Below, one piece after another: positions 27,938 to 36,757 of a stretch of DNA of 50,304 nt (position 1 is its first letter; every line of letters starts with the position of its first letter). Below the pieces are notes generated by a model, which worked only from the letters and a program-made list of their open reading frames with translations, was not told the origin of the DNA and did no database searches. A program made the position numbers and the translations under genes. Where the stretch lies: positions 1 to 50,304 of the forward strand of contig QRVH01000020.1 of the NCBI GenBank assembly GCA_003458705.1, read 5' to 3'. The DNA comes from Eubacterium sp. AF22-9 (GTDB lineage Bacteria; Bacillota; Clostridia; Lachnospirales; Lachnospiraceae).

Positions 27938-28282
27938 ACCTATAAAAAAGATGTAAAGTGTGTGATTTATAGGTGAATTTCAAACTTGACTATTAAGATA
28001 GATAAAAATAATGCTTAAAATACCTATAAGGAGTCGATTAATGACTTCTTATAGGTATTTTTTTGCTTTGAAGAAGAATTTTTGCTGAAATTGATAGAAA
28101 AACTCCTATAAATTAGTTCAAATAATGATTCTTATAGGTTCAGTCATGAGAAAAAGGTATTTACGGGCTGCAAAAGCGTGAATTATATGAAAAGTTACCT
28201 ATAAATCAACAGGTATGAGGATTCTTATAGGACGGAAGCGGAAATAAACACATAAGAAATACATACATGAGTGTTTTATAGG
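27938..28282. repeat. cluster of CCTATAA/TTATAGG hairpins between convergent genes
   Basis: The 470-base gap between the ROK gene and the minus-strand glycosyltransferase holds no plausible gene. It has five copies of TTATAGG (27968-27974, 28049-28055, 28132-28138, 28225-28231, 28276-28282). Four are paired with an upstream CCTATAA 34-37 bases before, giving hairpins at 27938-27974, 28022-28056, 28105-28138 and 28198-28231. The fifth has only a degenerate partner (CACATAA). The right arm is often preceded by GATTC or ACTTC. Confidence 0.75.
28017..28064. terminator. bidirectional terminator (strongest hairpin of the cluster)
   Basis: AAAATACCTATAAGGAGTC pairs with GACTTCTTATAGGTATTTT across a seven-base loop (about 19 base pairs with one G-U) and is flanked by A and T runs. 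It can end both the ROK operon and the minus-strand glycosyltransferase transcript. Confidence 0.8.
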
Positions 28283-28305
28283 AAATGAGTTTCCAATATC
28301 ACTCA

Positions 28306-29280
28306 TCAAGACTTTTCATCTTCATTGCCCTGATAAGTCCTCTCACTGATAATAAACCTGGGTCTATTCTTGACCTCCATATATATCTTCCCGATGTATT
28401 CCCCGATAACGCCAAGGCACATAAGTTGTATTCCGCCCATGAAGCATACGATACATACTGTACTTGCCCAGCCGGTTACTGTGTTGCCGAGCAGGTTGTC
28501 AACGACAGCCCATATAACACCGATGAAGCTGAGGATTGAAACGATAATACCAAGTGACATAACAAGACGGAGTGGTTTTACACTAAGGCTTGTTATGCCG
28601 TTTAATGCAAGGTTAAGCATTTTGCTGAAAGGATAGTGCGACTTTCCGGCAAGTCGTTCGCTTCTTGAATAATATACGCTTGTACTTTTAAAACCGACAA
28701 GCGGGATAAGCCCACGAAGGTACAGATTAGTTTCTTTGAATTGTGCCAGTTCATTAATCACACGCTTTGATAAAAGCCTGTAATCGGCATGGTTATATAC
28801 AGTTTCTGCGCCAAGCTTTGCCATGATTTTATAGAAGCCTTTGGCTGTGTTTCTTTTAAAAAATGTATCTGTTGAACGGTCATTTCTTACACCATAGATG
28901 ATATCACAGCCATCGTGGTAAGCGTCAACCATATCTTCCATTGCATGAATATCATCCTGTCCATCACAGTCTATAGATATAGTCATATCAGCATACTGGG
29001 AAGCCTCCATAAGACCGGCAAGTACACTGCTCTGGTGTCCGCGGTTACGGTTCTGGCTTATTCCGATGAAATGTTCATCCTTCTTTGATAAATCCGTAAT
29101 TATATCCCATGTACTGTCAGAACTTCCATCATTGACAAACATTATCCTGCTGTCAGAACTGATTTTGCCGGCTTTGATAAGATGGTTAAGTTCATCAAGA
29201 AACATGCCTGAAGTAACAGGCAGGACCTGTTCCTCGTTGTAGCATGGAATTACAATATATAAACAATCAGGTCTGTTCAT
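28306..29280 (-). CDS. polyprenyl-phosphate glycosyltransferase (GtrB-like, GT2)
   Basis: A 324-residue family-2 glycosyltransferase. The catalytic domain has YIVIPCYNEEQVLPVTSG, FVNDGSSDSTWDII and SIDCDGQDDIHAMEDM (the DxD-like site). YNHADYRLLSKRVINELAQF and RSERLAGKSHYPFSKM follow. Two C-terminal helices (about 230-290) anchor it. Proteins of this type load a sugar on undecaprenyl phosphate for use outside the membrane. It sits downstream of a multi-span GT-C-like protein (12-base gap), the usual partner that transfers the sugar. The ribosome site is GGGAGG. Confidence 0.9.
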   Translation of the reverse strand: MNRPDCLYIVIPCYNEEQVLPVTSGMFLDELNHLIKAGKISSDSRIMFVNDGSSDSTWDIITDLSKKDEHFIGISQNRNRGHQSSVLAGLMEASQYADMTISIDCDGQDDIHAMEDMVDAYHDGCDIIYGVRNDRSTDTFFKRNTAKGFYKIMAKLGAETVYNHADYRLLSKRVINELAQFKETNLYLRGLIPLVGFKSTSVYYSRSERLAGKSHYPFSKMLNLALNGITSLSVKPLRLVMSLGIIVSILSFIGVIWAVVDNLLGNTVTGWASTVCIVCFMGGIQLMCLGVIGEYIGKIYMEVKNRPRFIISERTYQGNEDEKS

Positions 29281-29292
29281 AAAAACCTCCCG

Positions 29293-30993
29293 TTAAAGTT
29301 TTTGCTGTTCAATAGTGTATTCCCTGTATTGCCTGTAACTCTTATTATCTTGATTAAGAATAATAAAACGGTTGAATATAATTGCTATGAATAAAAGAAT
29401 TACAGCGAATACACCACATTTGTATAAATGCTTCTTTGTGACTGAGGACAGTTTCTTTGCCATGCTGTAAAAACCAATAATACTAAGAGGCAGTAACAGC
29501 ATGAAATAAGGAAGCGTGTACTGGCATTTGCCTTCCCAAAACAGGTGGAATATGAAACCGCCTATAAAAGTAAGCGGAAGCACAGCAGCACCTGCGAAAG
29601 TACCTTCAATAAGTGTATTCACAGCATAAAGCATACTTCCAAATAAAATAATACTCTGCATTATATTAAGAAATGCGATAAATGGTGTACTTCCCTTTAA
29701 TGAAAGAATATCCGAGATAACAGGGCTTTTCTCAATATCACTGCTGCGGACATTGGTTATCCAGAAACACTGGAATTCAGGGTTATTCCACTGAGAGGCA
29801 ACTTTCTTTGAAAGAAATGATGTAAATGCTTTGTGGTCGTTTTTATATGTGTCAATATAACCTTTAATCTCTGCTTTAGAAACCTCAGCTTCTTTCTTAG
29901 TATCGTAATCGTTATTCTCGTAAAATGCAGCAATACGCCCGCTGTACCAGCCGTCTGCATAAACATTGCCATCAGATGGGTGAAGTCCCATTGCAATCCA
30001 TGTCCAGCTTGAAGCACCGCTTCCAAGATTGCAGCCGGAAATCTTCTCAATAACAAGCTTTGGAACAACGGCCTGAATTGCAAATCCTGCAATTACGGCA
30101 CATGTAACAAGAATAATCTGTATATTTCTGTGTCTTAGTGCTTCTGCAACCGTATAGATTATGAGCGCAATCATGAATATAAGATAATTATTCTTAACCA
30201 TAACGCTTAACATCATGGAAACAGCGCTTATAACAATATATGAAATCTTAAAGCTGTTAAGTTCTTTAAGGCTGTCAATAAAAAGTATTGTGTATTTAAA
30301 AGCGGCAGTGGCAAAGAATAATCCTGCAACATTGCCATATATGAATACGCTGTAGAGAGTCCATGGGAAAAACAGAATTCCCAGTATAATAGTGGACAGG
30401 CTTGCAATCCGCGGAAGCTTTAAAATTCCGAGTATGTCAGAAAACATCTTGTAAGTGAATACAATCATCACAACATTAAGAAGCTGCCAGAATAAGTAAT
30501 TATAGTCACCAGCTATGAAACCTATAATGTATTCAATGAACAGAAGCCCAATCTGATTAGTGTATTTTGCTATATAGCCGTTGTACCGGAATGCTGAATA
30601 ATCACCGTTTCTAAGTCCTCTTGCAGCATCAAGTACATAATACTGGTCAGCGCCTGCATTACTCTGCGTAAGCAGAACCCAGGCAGCACCGCTTATACCA
30701 ATTATAATAAGACATATATTGCGGATTCGTATAAATGTTTTCTCGTTATTGGAAAGATAACTGTTAATTCTGGTGAAAATGTTATTTCTTATAAGATAAA
30801 AGACGGCAGCAACAAGAACAGCCAGTATGATTATATGAAGCCATACATGGTCTCCTGTGTAATAAGTGTGTTCACTTGCATCAGCTGTCAGTCTGCTCGT
30901 ACTGAAAATGCTTAGCAGAAACAGCCATATGTTAATAATAAGAAACAGACCTAAAACAATATATCTGTATACTGAATAAAGAGTTTTAGACAT
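29293..30993 (-). CDS. multi-span membrane glycosyltransferase (GT-C type, partner of GtrB-like protein)
   Basis: A 566-residue protein with about 11-13 predicted helices and a large extracytoplasmic loop (around residues 315-420, with SGCNLGSGASSWTWIAMG and NPEFQCFWITN). This is the layout of PMT/ArnT-like GT-C enzymes that use polyprenyl-phosphate sugars. The first loop has QSNAGADQYYVLDAARGL, with acidic residues that could act as the catalytic base. Together with the GtrB-like gene it probably decorates a cell-surface polymer or lipid. The sugar and acceptor are unknown. The start at 30993 follows a GGGGGAAG site. Confidence 0.75.
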   Translation of the reverse strand: MSKTLYSVYRYIVLGLFLIINIWLFLLSIFSTSRLTADASEHTYYTGDHVWLHIIILAVLVAAVFYLIRNNIFTRINSYLSNNEKTFIRIRNICLIIIGISGAAWVLLTQSNAGADQYYVLDAARGLRNGDYSAFRYNGYIAKYTNQIGLLFIEYIIGFIAGDYNYLFWQLLNVVMIVFTYKMFSDILGILKLPRIASLSTIILGILFFPWTLYSVFIYGNVAGLFFATAAFKYTILFIDSLKELNSFKISYIVISAVSMMLSVMVKNNYLIFMIALIIYTVAEALRHRNIQIILVTCAVIAGFAIQAVVPKLVIEKISGCNLGSGASSWTWIAMGLHPSDGNVYADGWYSGRIAAFYENNDYDTKKEAEVSKAEIKGYIDTYKNDHKAFTSFLSKKVASQWNNPEFQCFWITNVRSSDIEKSPVISDILSLKGSTPFIAFLNIMQSIILFGSMLYAVNTLIEGTFAGAAVLPLTFIGGFIFHLFWEGKCQYTLPYFMLLLPLSIIGFYSMAKKLSSVTKKHLYKCGVFAVILLFIAIIFNRFIILNQDNKSYRQYREYTIEQQKL

Positions 30994-31065
30994 AATATTC
31001 TTCCCCCAGTTGGAATTAATGAAATACTAATCTAAATAATAACATATGATTACATCTATTGAAAG

Positions 31066-31094
31066 TTGTAAAATCAAATGATTTTGATTATAAT
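31066..31094 (+). promoter_or_regulatory. promoter of the aminotransferase genes
   Basis: TTGTAA (31066-31071), a 17-base spacer and TATAAT (31089-31094), 31 bases before the start codon at 31126. It overlaps AAATCAAATGATTTTGATT, a small palindrome that could be an operator. Confidence 0.65.
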
Positions 31095-31125
31095 GTAGTC
31101 ATATTTTTTTTGGAGGATATAAACA

Positions 31126-32313
31126 ATGATAGCTGATTCAATGGTTTCTTTAGTAAAAAACAGTTCGGTAATCCGTGCAATGTTCGAGGAAGGCAACAGA
31201 CTTGCCAAGTTATACGGAGCAGAGAATGTGTATGATTTCTCACTTGGTAATCCTAATGTTCCAGCACCTGCAGAGGTTAATGAAGCGGTTAAGGATATAG
31301 TAGATAATGAAGAATCAACATTTATACATGGCTATATGAGTAATGCAGGATATGAGGATGTGAGACAGACTATAGCTGAGTCACTTAATAGAAGATTCGG
31401 AACACATTTTAACCATACTAATATTGTAATGACTGTTGGAGCAGCAGGCGGACTTAACACAATATTCAAGACATTACTTAATCCGGGCGAAGAGGTTATG
31501 ACATTTGCGCCATTCTTTGGTGAATACAGGAATTATGTAAGTAATTTTGGCGGAAAATTAGTGGTTGTTTCACCTAATACTGTGGATTTCCAGCCTAAGC
31601 TTGACGAGTTTGAAGCAAAGATAACACCTAAGACAAGAGCTGTTATTGTTAATAATCCTAATAACCCGACAGGTGTTGTATATTCAGAGGATACTATAAA
31701 GAAGATGGCTGCTATTATGGATAAGAAGCAGAAGGAGTACGGAACAGAGATTTACTTAATAGCAGATGAACCATACAGAGAGTTAGCTTATGATGGTGTT
31801 GATGTTCCATATCTTACTAAATATTACGACAATACTATTGTTGGTTATTCATACAGTAAGTCGCTTTCACTTCCAGGTGAGCGAATCGGATATCTTGTTA
31901 TTCCTGATGAGGTTACAGATTCAGAAGATGTTAAGTCAGCAGCTTCTGTAGCTACAAGAATTTTAGGATTCGTTAATGCACCTTCACTTATGCAGAGAGT
32001 TGTTGCAAAATGTGTTGATGCACAGGTTAATCTTGAGGCATATGACAAGAATAGAAAGGCAATATACGAAGGACTCACAAAGTTGGGCTTTGAATGTGTA
32101 AAGCCAGAGGGAGCTTTCTATCTTTTCGTGAAGTCACCTGTTGAAGATGAAACTGTTTTCTGTGAGGCAGCTAAGAAGCACAATATCCTTATGGTTCCTG
32201 CGTCATCATTTGGATGCCCTGGATATGTTAGAATTGCATACTGTGTATCTTATGAGACAATTGTTAATTCATTACCACATTTTGCAGAAGTTGCTAAAGA
32301 GATGGGATTATAA
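31126..32313 (+). CDS. class I PLP aminotransferase
   Basis: A 395-residue fold-type I aminotransferase (aspartate aminotransferase family). VYDFSLGNPNVPAPAEV, VGAAGGLNTIFKTLLNPGE, NNPNNPTGVVYSE and IADEPYRELAYDG are the conserved segments. The PLP lysine is in YSYSKSLSLPGERIGY. Possible substrates are aspartate, alanine or aromatic/branched amino acids; the sequence does not decide. TGGAGG precedes the start. It is followed after 27 bases by hisC, so the two aminotransferases form one transcript. Confidence 0.85.
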   Translation: MIADSMVSLVKNSSVIRAMFEEGNRLAKLYGAENVYDFSLGNPNVPAPAEVNEAVKDIVDNEESTFIHGYMSNAGYEDVRQTIAESLNRRFGTHFNHTNIVMTVGAAGGLNTIFKTLLNPGEEVMTFAPFFGEYRNYVSNFGGKLVVVSPNTVDFQPKLDEFEAKITPKTRAVIVNNPNNPTGVVYSEDTIKKMAAIMDKKQKEYGTEIYLIADEPYRELAYDGVDVPYLTKYYDNTIVGYSYSKSLSLPGERIGYLVIPDEVTDSEDVKSAASVATRILGFVNAPSLMQRVVAKCVDAQVNLEAYDKNRKAIYEGLTKLGFECVKPEGAFYLFVKSPVEDETVFCEAAKKHNILMVPASSFGCPGYVRIAYCVSYETIVNSLPHFAEVAKEMGL

Positions 32314-32340
32314 TTATTCGTGAAAGAAGAGGACTTATAT

Positions 32341-33405
32341 ATGAAGACATGGGAGAAGAATATTAGAAGAGTTGAGCCATATGTGCCGGGAGAGCAGCCT
32401 AAGGTTAAAGATGTTGTAAAGCTTAATACCAACGAGAATCCATATCCTCCAACACCTAAGGTGCTTGAGGCAGCAGAGAGAATGAATATTAGTGATTTAA
32501 GACTTTATCCGGATCCTGAGGTTACAGACCTTGTACATGCAATTGCAGCTTATTATGGAATGAATGATAATCAGGTGTTCGTAGGAGTTGGCTCTGATGA
32601 TGTATTGTCAATGTGTTTCCTGACATTCTTTAATTCAGACAAGCCAATACTGTTTCCTAATATATCATATTCTTTCTACAGTGTATGGGCTGACCTTTAC
32701 AGAATTCCATATGAGAAGCAGCCGCTTGATAAGGATTTTAATATAATTCCAGAAGATTATTACAAGGAGAATGGCGGAGTGGTATTCCCTAACCCTAATG
32801 CTCCTACAGCACTTTATATGGAACTTGATAAGGTTGAAGATATTATAAAACATAATCAGGATGTAGTTGTTATTGTTGATGAGGCTTATATTGATTTTGG
32901 CGGAAAGTCAGCAATGGAGCTTGTCAATAAGTATGAAAATGTGCTGGTTGTACAGACATTTTCTAAATCACGTTCAATGGCTGGTATGAGAATAGGTTAC
33001 TGTTTCGGTAATCCAGAGCTTATAAAGGCTCTTAATGCTGTCAAATTCTCATTCAATTCGTACACAATGAACAGAACTTCAATAAGCTATGGCATTGAGT
33101 CTGTCAATGATAAGGAATACTTTGAAGAGTGCGTGGGTAAGATAGTTAAGACCAGAGAGAATGCTAAGGAAAGACTTTCACAGTTAGGCTTCTCATTCCC
33201 TGACTCTAAGGCTAACTTTATATTTGCAACACACAAGAGTGTTTCGGCTAAGGAAATATTTGAAAAACTTAAAGAAAAGAACATATTTGTCAGATATTTT
33301 AACCAGCCACTTATTGATAATTACTTAAGAATTTCAATAGGAACTGATGAGCAGATGGAAAAGCTTTACGCTGCGTTAGAAGAGATAACAGGACAGGTTA
33401 AGTAA
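32341..33405 (+). CDS. hisC: histidinol-phosphate aminotransferase-like
   Basis: A 354-residue class I aminotransferase of the HisC type. Conserved parts are KLNTNENPYPPTPKVLEAA, LYPDPEVTDLVHAIA, GVGSDDVLSMCFLTF, FPNPNAPTALYM, VVIVDEAYIDFGG and the PLP lysine in TFSKSRSMAGMRIGY. It converts imidazole-acetol phosphate to histidinol phosphate, or acts on aromatic keto acids. No other his genes are in this window, so the role as the pathway HisC is by family. The start at 32341 was chosen at MKTWEKNIRRVEPYVPGEQ. Its stop is two bases before the queH start. Confidence 0.82.
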   Translation: MKTWEKNIRRVEPYVPGEQPKVKDVVKLNTNENPYPPTPKVLEAAERMNISDLRLYPDPEVTDLVHAIAAYYGMNDNQVFVGVGSDDVLSMCFLTFFNSDKPILFPNISYSFYSVWADLYRIPYEKQPLDKDFNIIPEDYYKENGGVVFPNPNAPTALYMELDKVEDIIKHNQDVVVIVDEAYIDFGGKSAMELVNKYENVLVVQTFSKSRSMAGMRIGYCFGNPELIKALNAVKFSFNSYTMNRTSISYGIESVNDKEYFEECVGKIVKTRENAKERLSQLGFSFPDSKANFIFATHKSVSAKEIFEKLKEKNIFVRYFNQPLIDNYLRISIGTDEQMEKLYAALEEITGQVK

Positions 33406-33406
33406 T

Positions 33407-34023
33407 ATGGGAATACCTTTTGAACAGAGAAATTTTCAGAAAGAACTTGATAAGAAGATAGCGGGCTTCCAGAAGGAAGGAATAGTTCCGACTCTGCTTC
33501 TTCATAGCTGCTGTGCACCGTGTAGCAGTCATTGTATTGAATATCTTTCTGATTATTTCCATATAACTGTATTCTACTATAATCCGAATATATCAGCCGA
33601 AGAAGAGTATAGGAAGAGAGTAGAGGAACAGAAGAGATTCATCAGTGAATTTCCGGCAAAGTATAAGGTTTCCTTCATAGAAGGCGATTATGATACTAAA
33701 GAATTCTATGACATAGCTAAAGGATATGAACAGTGCAAAGAGGGCGGGGAAAGGTGCTTCCGCTGTTATGAACTGCGGCTTCGAAAGACCTGTGAGGTTG
33801 CCAAGACTGGTGGATTTGATTATTTTACAACAACACTTACGATAAGTCCGTTAAAGAACAGCGTAAAGCTTAATGAAATTGGCTTAAAGTTGTCAGAGGA
33901 ATATGATATGCCATATCTTTTATCTGATTTTAAGAAAAAAGAGGGATATAAGCGTTCTATTGAGCTTCACATGAGTATAATCTATACAGGCAGAATTATT
34001 GCGGATGTGTCTATTCGCGTTGA
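33407..34023 (+). CDS. queH: epoxyqueuosine reductase QueH (one apparent frameshift)
   Basis: QueH (formerly DUF208) performs the last step of queuosine tRNA modification. It is a metalloenzyme with cysteine ligands. The SCCAPCSSH motif with CC/C spacing near residue 36, YYNPNISAEEEYRKR, CKEGGERCFRCYELRL and FTTTLTISPLKN are typical. The C-terminus breaks near 33966; adding one T (GAGCTTTCACATGAG) gives IELSHEYNLYRQNYCGCVYSR and a stop at 34021. That restores the conserved final YCGC. The repaired protein has about 205 residues, normal for the family. The start is two bases after hisC. Confidence 0.88.
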
Positions 34024-34121
34024 TTTTTGTATAATGAGTATGATATACTAAAATAAAATTTTGTGGTGATTAAATTTAAAGAGTAGATTGCATTATAATG
34101 CGTGAATTGGAGGATAATACT

Positions 34122-34871
34122 ATGGCAAAGAAACATGGATTGGCTAAGGTTGTTTTAGGAGTAGGTGCTGCTGCTGTAGCAGGCAAGGTTGCTTTTGATA
34201 AGTTCAAGCAGACTAAGGAAAGATTTGCTAAAGAAGAGAATGATAGTTTTGATGATGAAATCCGTAAGTATAATGCTATCGGAGAGAAGAAGGTTATAGA
34301 GGTTGAAGACGAGGTGTTTGCTGGCTGCGAGCTTAAAGCAGTGGCTTCTAAGACAGTACTCGACCTCGGTCTTGCAGTGTTTGAGAAGGATGTATATATT
34401 AATTTCTCAAGTAATGCAAGTTCAGTAACTATCATTCTTCCAGAAGGTGTCAATGCAACATGTGATATTTCAAGAAAGATAGCAGGAGTTAAGAACCTTG
34501 TTGATAATGTTGATGAGGAAGGAATCCATACAGTATATATTATTGGTAAGGCTGTATGCAGTAATGTAGAAGTTATTCCTGTTAATTTCTATGTCGATGA
34601 AGAAGATGAGGAAGATTCTGATTTTGTTGATGAAGATGACTGCCTTGCATCAGATGATGATTTTGATGATGATGTTATATTTGATGAGAAAGACGGAGAT
34701 GTTGAGGTTGAAGTCAAGGTAATTAATGGAAAAGTATCTGATAATGAGCAGAAAAAACCAGAAGCATCTGAAACAAATACAGATAAGGAAGAAGCAGAAG
34801 AAACTGAAAAGGAAGAGGCTGCTGATGGTGATACAGAAGAAACAGAGACAATCGATATTGAAGAAGTATAA
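34122..34871 (+). CDS. acidic protein with beta-helix-like core, unknown function
   Basis: A 249-residue protein with N-terminal VVLGVGAAAVAGKVAFDKF, a short hydrophobic/alanine-rich segment that could be a weak anchor. A middle domain follows (about 60-170: VIEVEDEVFAGCELKAVASKTVLDL, then INFSSNASSVTIILPEGVN) recalling DUF4097/LiaF-type beta folds. The C-terminal third is almost all Asp/Glu (about 175-249). The start at 34122 has TTGGAGG upstream. The acidic tail suggests disorder or protein/nucleic-acid mimicry. I do not recognise a named family with certainty. Confidence 0.6.
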   Translation: MAKKHGLAKVVLGVGAAAVAGKVAFDKFKQTKERFAKEENDSFDDEIRKYNAIGEKKVIEVEDEVFAGCELKAVASKTVLDLGLAVFEKDVYINFSSNASSVTIILPEGVNATCDISRKIAGVKNLVDNVDEEGIHTVYIIGKAVCSNVEVIPVNFYVDEEDEEDSDFVDEDDCLASDDDFDDDVIFDEKDGDVEVEVKVINGKVSDNEQKKPEASETNTDKEEAEETEKEEAADGDTEETETIDIEEV

Positions 34872-34894
34872 CAGCTTCATTTGTGCTAAAGATT

Positions 34895-35575
34895 ATGAAG
34901 AACAGAGATAAGATATTAGATTACTTTGATAATGTGGCAGATGGCACAATTGTGTCGGCTAATGACATGTATGAGCATGGATTTGGGCGGATGAATCAGG
35001 AAGCATTCTTCCGGGCAGTCGAAAGGCTCTCTGACGAGGGTGAGATAATCCGTGTTGGAAGAGGTATGTATATTAAGAAATCAGACGCGCAGGGAGATAT
35101 TACAGAGCTTTTACTGAATTATTTCTTTGGAGAGGATAATTCAAGCGGAATGTTTACCGGAATACACCTGTATAACAAATATTCACTTACGAATGTCAAG
35201 TCTGATAATATAAGCCTGTATTCTAACGTGTGTAAGCAGTCTGTATGTCATATTGGTAATATAGAGGTGAAAAGACCTGCAGTAGAACTTGATTTTAATA
35301 ATACAAGAATTATTGAGGCAATGGAGATATTCCAGAATTACTTTGAAATTCCTGAACTTGATAAAACTAAATTTGCAAGATATGCAAAGCAGTTTGCAAG
35401 GGGTTATGATGATGAGGCTGCGGTAACAGTACTGCGAAGTATGAAGTATAAGAAAAGATCAATTGCTTTTATGAAGAAGGTTCTTGATACATACAAAGTT
35501 CCTAATACATTATCTCAGTTTTTAAGTAATGCTTCACATTATAAAGTACCAACATTTAATAAGCTTGCAAGATAA
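34895..35575 (+). CDS. AbiEi/DUF6088-like winged-helix protein
   Basis: A 226-residue protein. Its N-terminal winged helix (about 1-70) reads DGTIVSANDMYEHGFGRMNQ and DEGEIIRVGRGMYIKK, the pattern of AbiEi-type antitoxin domains and DUF6088 proteins. The rest (ITELLLNYFFGEDNSSGMFTG, HLYNKYSLTNVKSDNISLYS) also fits that group. In AbiE systems such a protein represses and neutralises the AbiEii nucleotidyltransferase toxin, but no AbiEii gene follows here; the next gene is a phosphodiesterase. It may therefore be a stand-alone regulator. The ATG at 34895 was chosen; a GTG at 34883 is possible. No clear ribosome site is seen. Confidence 0.6.
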   Translation: MKNRDKILDYFDNVADGTIVSANDMYEHGFGRMNQEAFFRAVERLSDEGEIIRVGRGMYIKKSDAQGDITELLLNYFFGEDNSSGMFTGIHLYNKYSLTNVKSDNISLYSNVCKQSVCHIGNIEVKRPAVELDFNNTRIIEAMEIFQNYFEIPELDKTKFARYAKQFARGYDDEAAVTVLRSMKYKKRSIAFMKKVLDTYKVPNTLSQFLSNASHYKVPTFNKLAR

Positions 35576-35609
35576 TTAAGAATTGGTTTATCTAAGGAAA
35601 GGACAGAAT

Positions 35610-36146
35610 ATGAAGAAGATAATGATTGCATCAGATATACACGGTTCTGCATATTATTGCAGAAAGCTGCTTGAAAGATATGAAGCAGAGAAGCCAGACA
35701 GACTGGTTCTCTTAGGAGATATTCTCTATCACGGACCAAGAAATGACCTGCCTAAGGAATATGCACCTAAGGAAGTTATTGCAATGCTCAATCCTTTGCG
35801 CAATGAGATTATATGCGTAAGAGGTAACTGTGATACAGAGGTTGACCAGATGGTGCTTGACTTTAATGTACTTGCAGAGCAGGCATACCTTAATTTCAAT
35901 GACAGATCAATCGTTCTTGCACATGGACACAAGCTTGATGAGAAGAATATACCTGCATTAAAGGAAGGAGATATTCTACTTTGCGGACATACACATGTAC
36001 CTAAGTGTGAGAAGAGAGATAATTACATATACATGAATCCGGGTTCTGTTTCAATTCCTAAAGAAAACTCAGAACACAGTTATATGATACTGGAGGATAA
36101 GTTCTACTGGAAGAACCTCGATGGGGAAGAGTACATGGAATATTAA
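35610..36146 (+). CDS. YfcE-type metallophosphoesterase
   Basis: A 178-residue calcineurin-like phosphodiesterase. It has the five metal motifs in order: ASDIHGSAYY, LLGDILYHGPRND, VRGNCDTEVDQ, LAHGHK and LCGHTHVPKC. Family members (YfcE/MJ0936) hydrolyse phosphodiesters or related compounds; the natural substrate is unclear. The start at 35610 follows AAGGAAAGGA. It stands alone between the AbiEi-like gene and the zinc-ribbon gene. Confidence 0.9.
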   Translation: MKKIMIASDIHGSAYYCRKLLERYEAEKPDRLVLLGDILYHGPRNDLPKEYAPKEVIAMLNPLRNEIICVRGNCDTEVDQMVLDFNVLAEQAYLNFNDRSIVLAHGHKLDEKNIPALKEGDILLCGHTHVPKCEKRDNYIYMNPGSVSIPKENSEHSYMILEDKFYWKNLDGEEYMEY

Positions 36147-36252
36147 TATATCATATTTATTTTATACATTTTTAATTGCTTTTATTGGGTTGTGTGTTAC
36201 CATATGTATGTTGATGTGAATTACTTCAATATATAGAAAGGGAATGTTTTTT

Positions 36253-36658
36253 ATGAACCGATTTAAGCAGAGTTTTTCAAGATTTATGTATGGAAGATAT
36301 GGCATGGACCAGCTTTCGAGATGTTTATCATATGTAGTTCTTGTTTTGATTATACTTACCTTCTTCTTAAGGAGTAATGTAATATATACAGTAGCACTTC
36401 TTGGTATTGTGTACATATATTTCAGAATGTTTTCAAGAAAATATATCAAGAAGAAGTGCTGAAAACCAGAAGTACATGAAGATTCATTATAAATTCATGA
36501 GTAAGTTTAACAAGATAAGAGCAAGAATCAAGGACAGTAAGACACATAGAATTTTCAAGTGTCCAAGCTGTGGACAGAAGATAAGAGTTCCTAAGGGAAA
36601 GGGCAGAATAAGTATTAAATGTCCTAAGTGTCGTATAGAATTTATCAAGAAAACCTGA
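36253..36658 (+). CDS. membrane protein with C-terminal zinc ribbon (one apparent frameshift)
   Basis: Two reading frames make one protein of about 134 residues. The first part is MNRFKQSFSRFMYGRYGMDQ followed by two hydrophobic helices, ending in YFRMFSR. The second starts ISRRSAENQKYMKIHYK and ends with a zinc ribbon, CPSCGQKIRVPKGKG then KCPKCRIEF. The break is at an A4 run (36438-36441): A3 gives FSRNISRRSAENQ and joins them. This fusion of two small helices and a zinc ribbon is common in Lachnospiraceae, and its function is unknown. The start at 36253 was chosen with GAAAGG ten bases upstream. Confidence 0.7.
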
Positions 36659-36671
36659 TATTGAATTAATT

Positions 36672-36701
36672 AACGGCTGGTGCGTATGCATCAGCTGTTT
36701 T
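36672..36701 (+). terminator. Rho-independent terminator (G-U rich stem)
   Basis: AACGGCTGGTGC (36672-36683) pairs with GCATCAGCTGTT (36688-36699) using two G-U pairs and a GTAT loop; a short T run follows. Confidence 0.65.
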
Positions 36702-36757
36702 CATGTTATTGAAGTTGTCAGCATAGATATTATGTGAACTTAACCGGAGAATTATGT

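Noticed and set aside
28285-28539. Plus-strand frame opposite the GtrB-like glycosyltransferase
   Set aside because: It is entirely antisense to a conserved gene with no ribosome site; the C-terminus of the minus-strand protein explains the openness.
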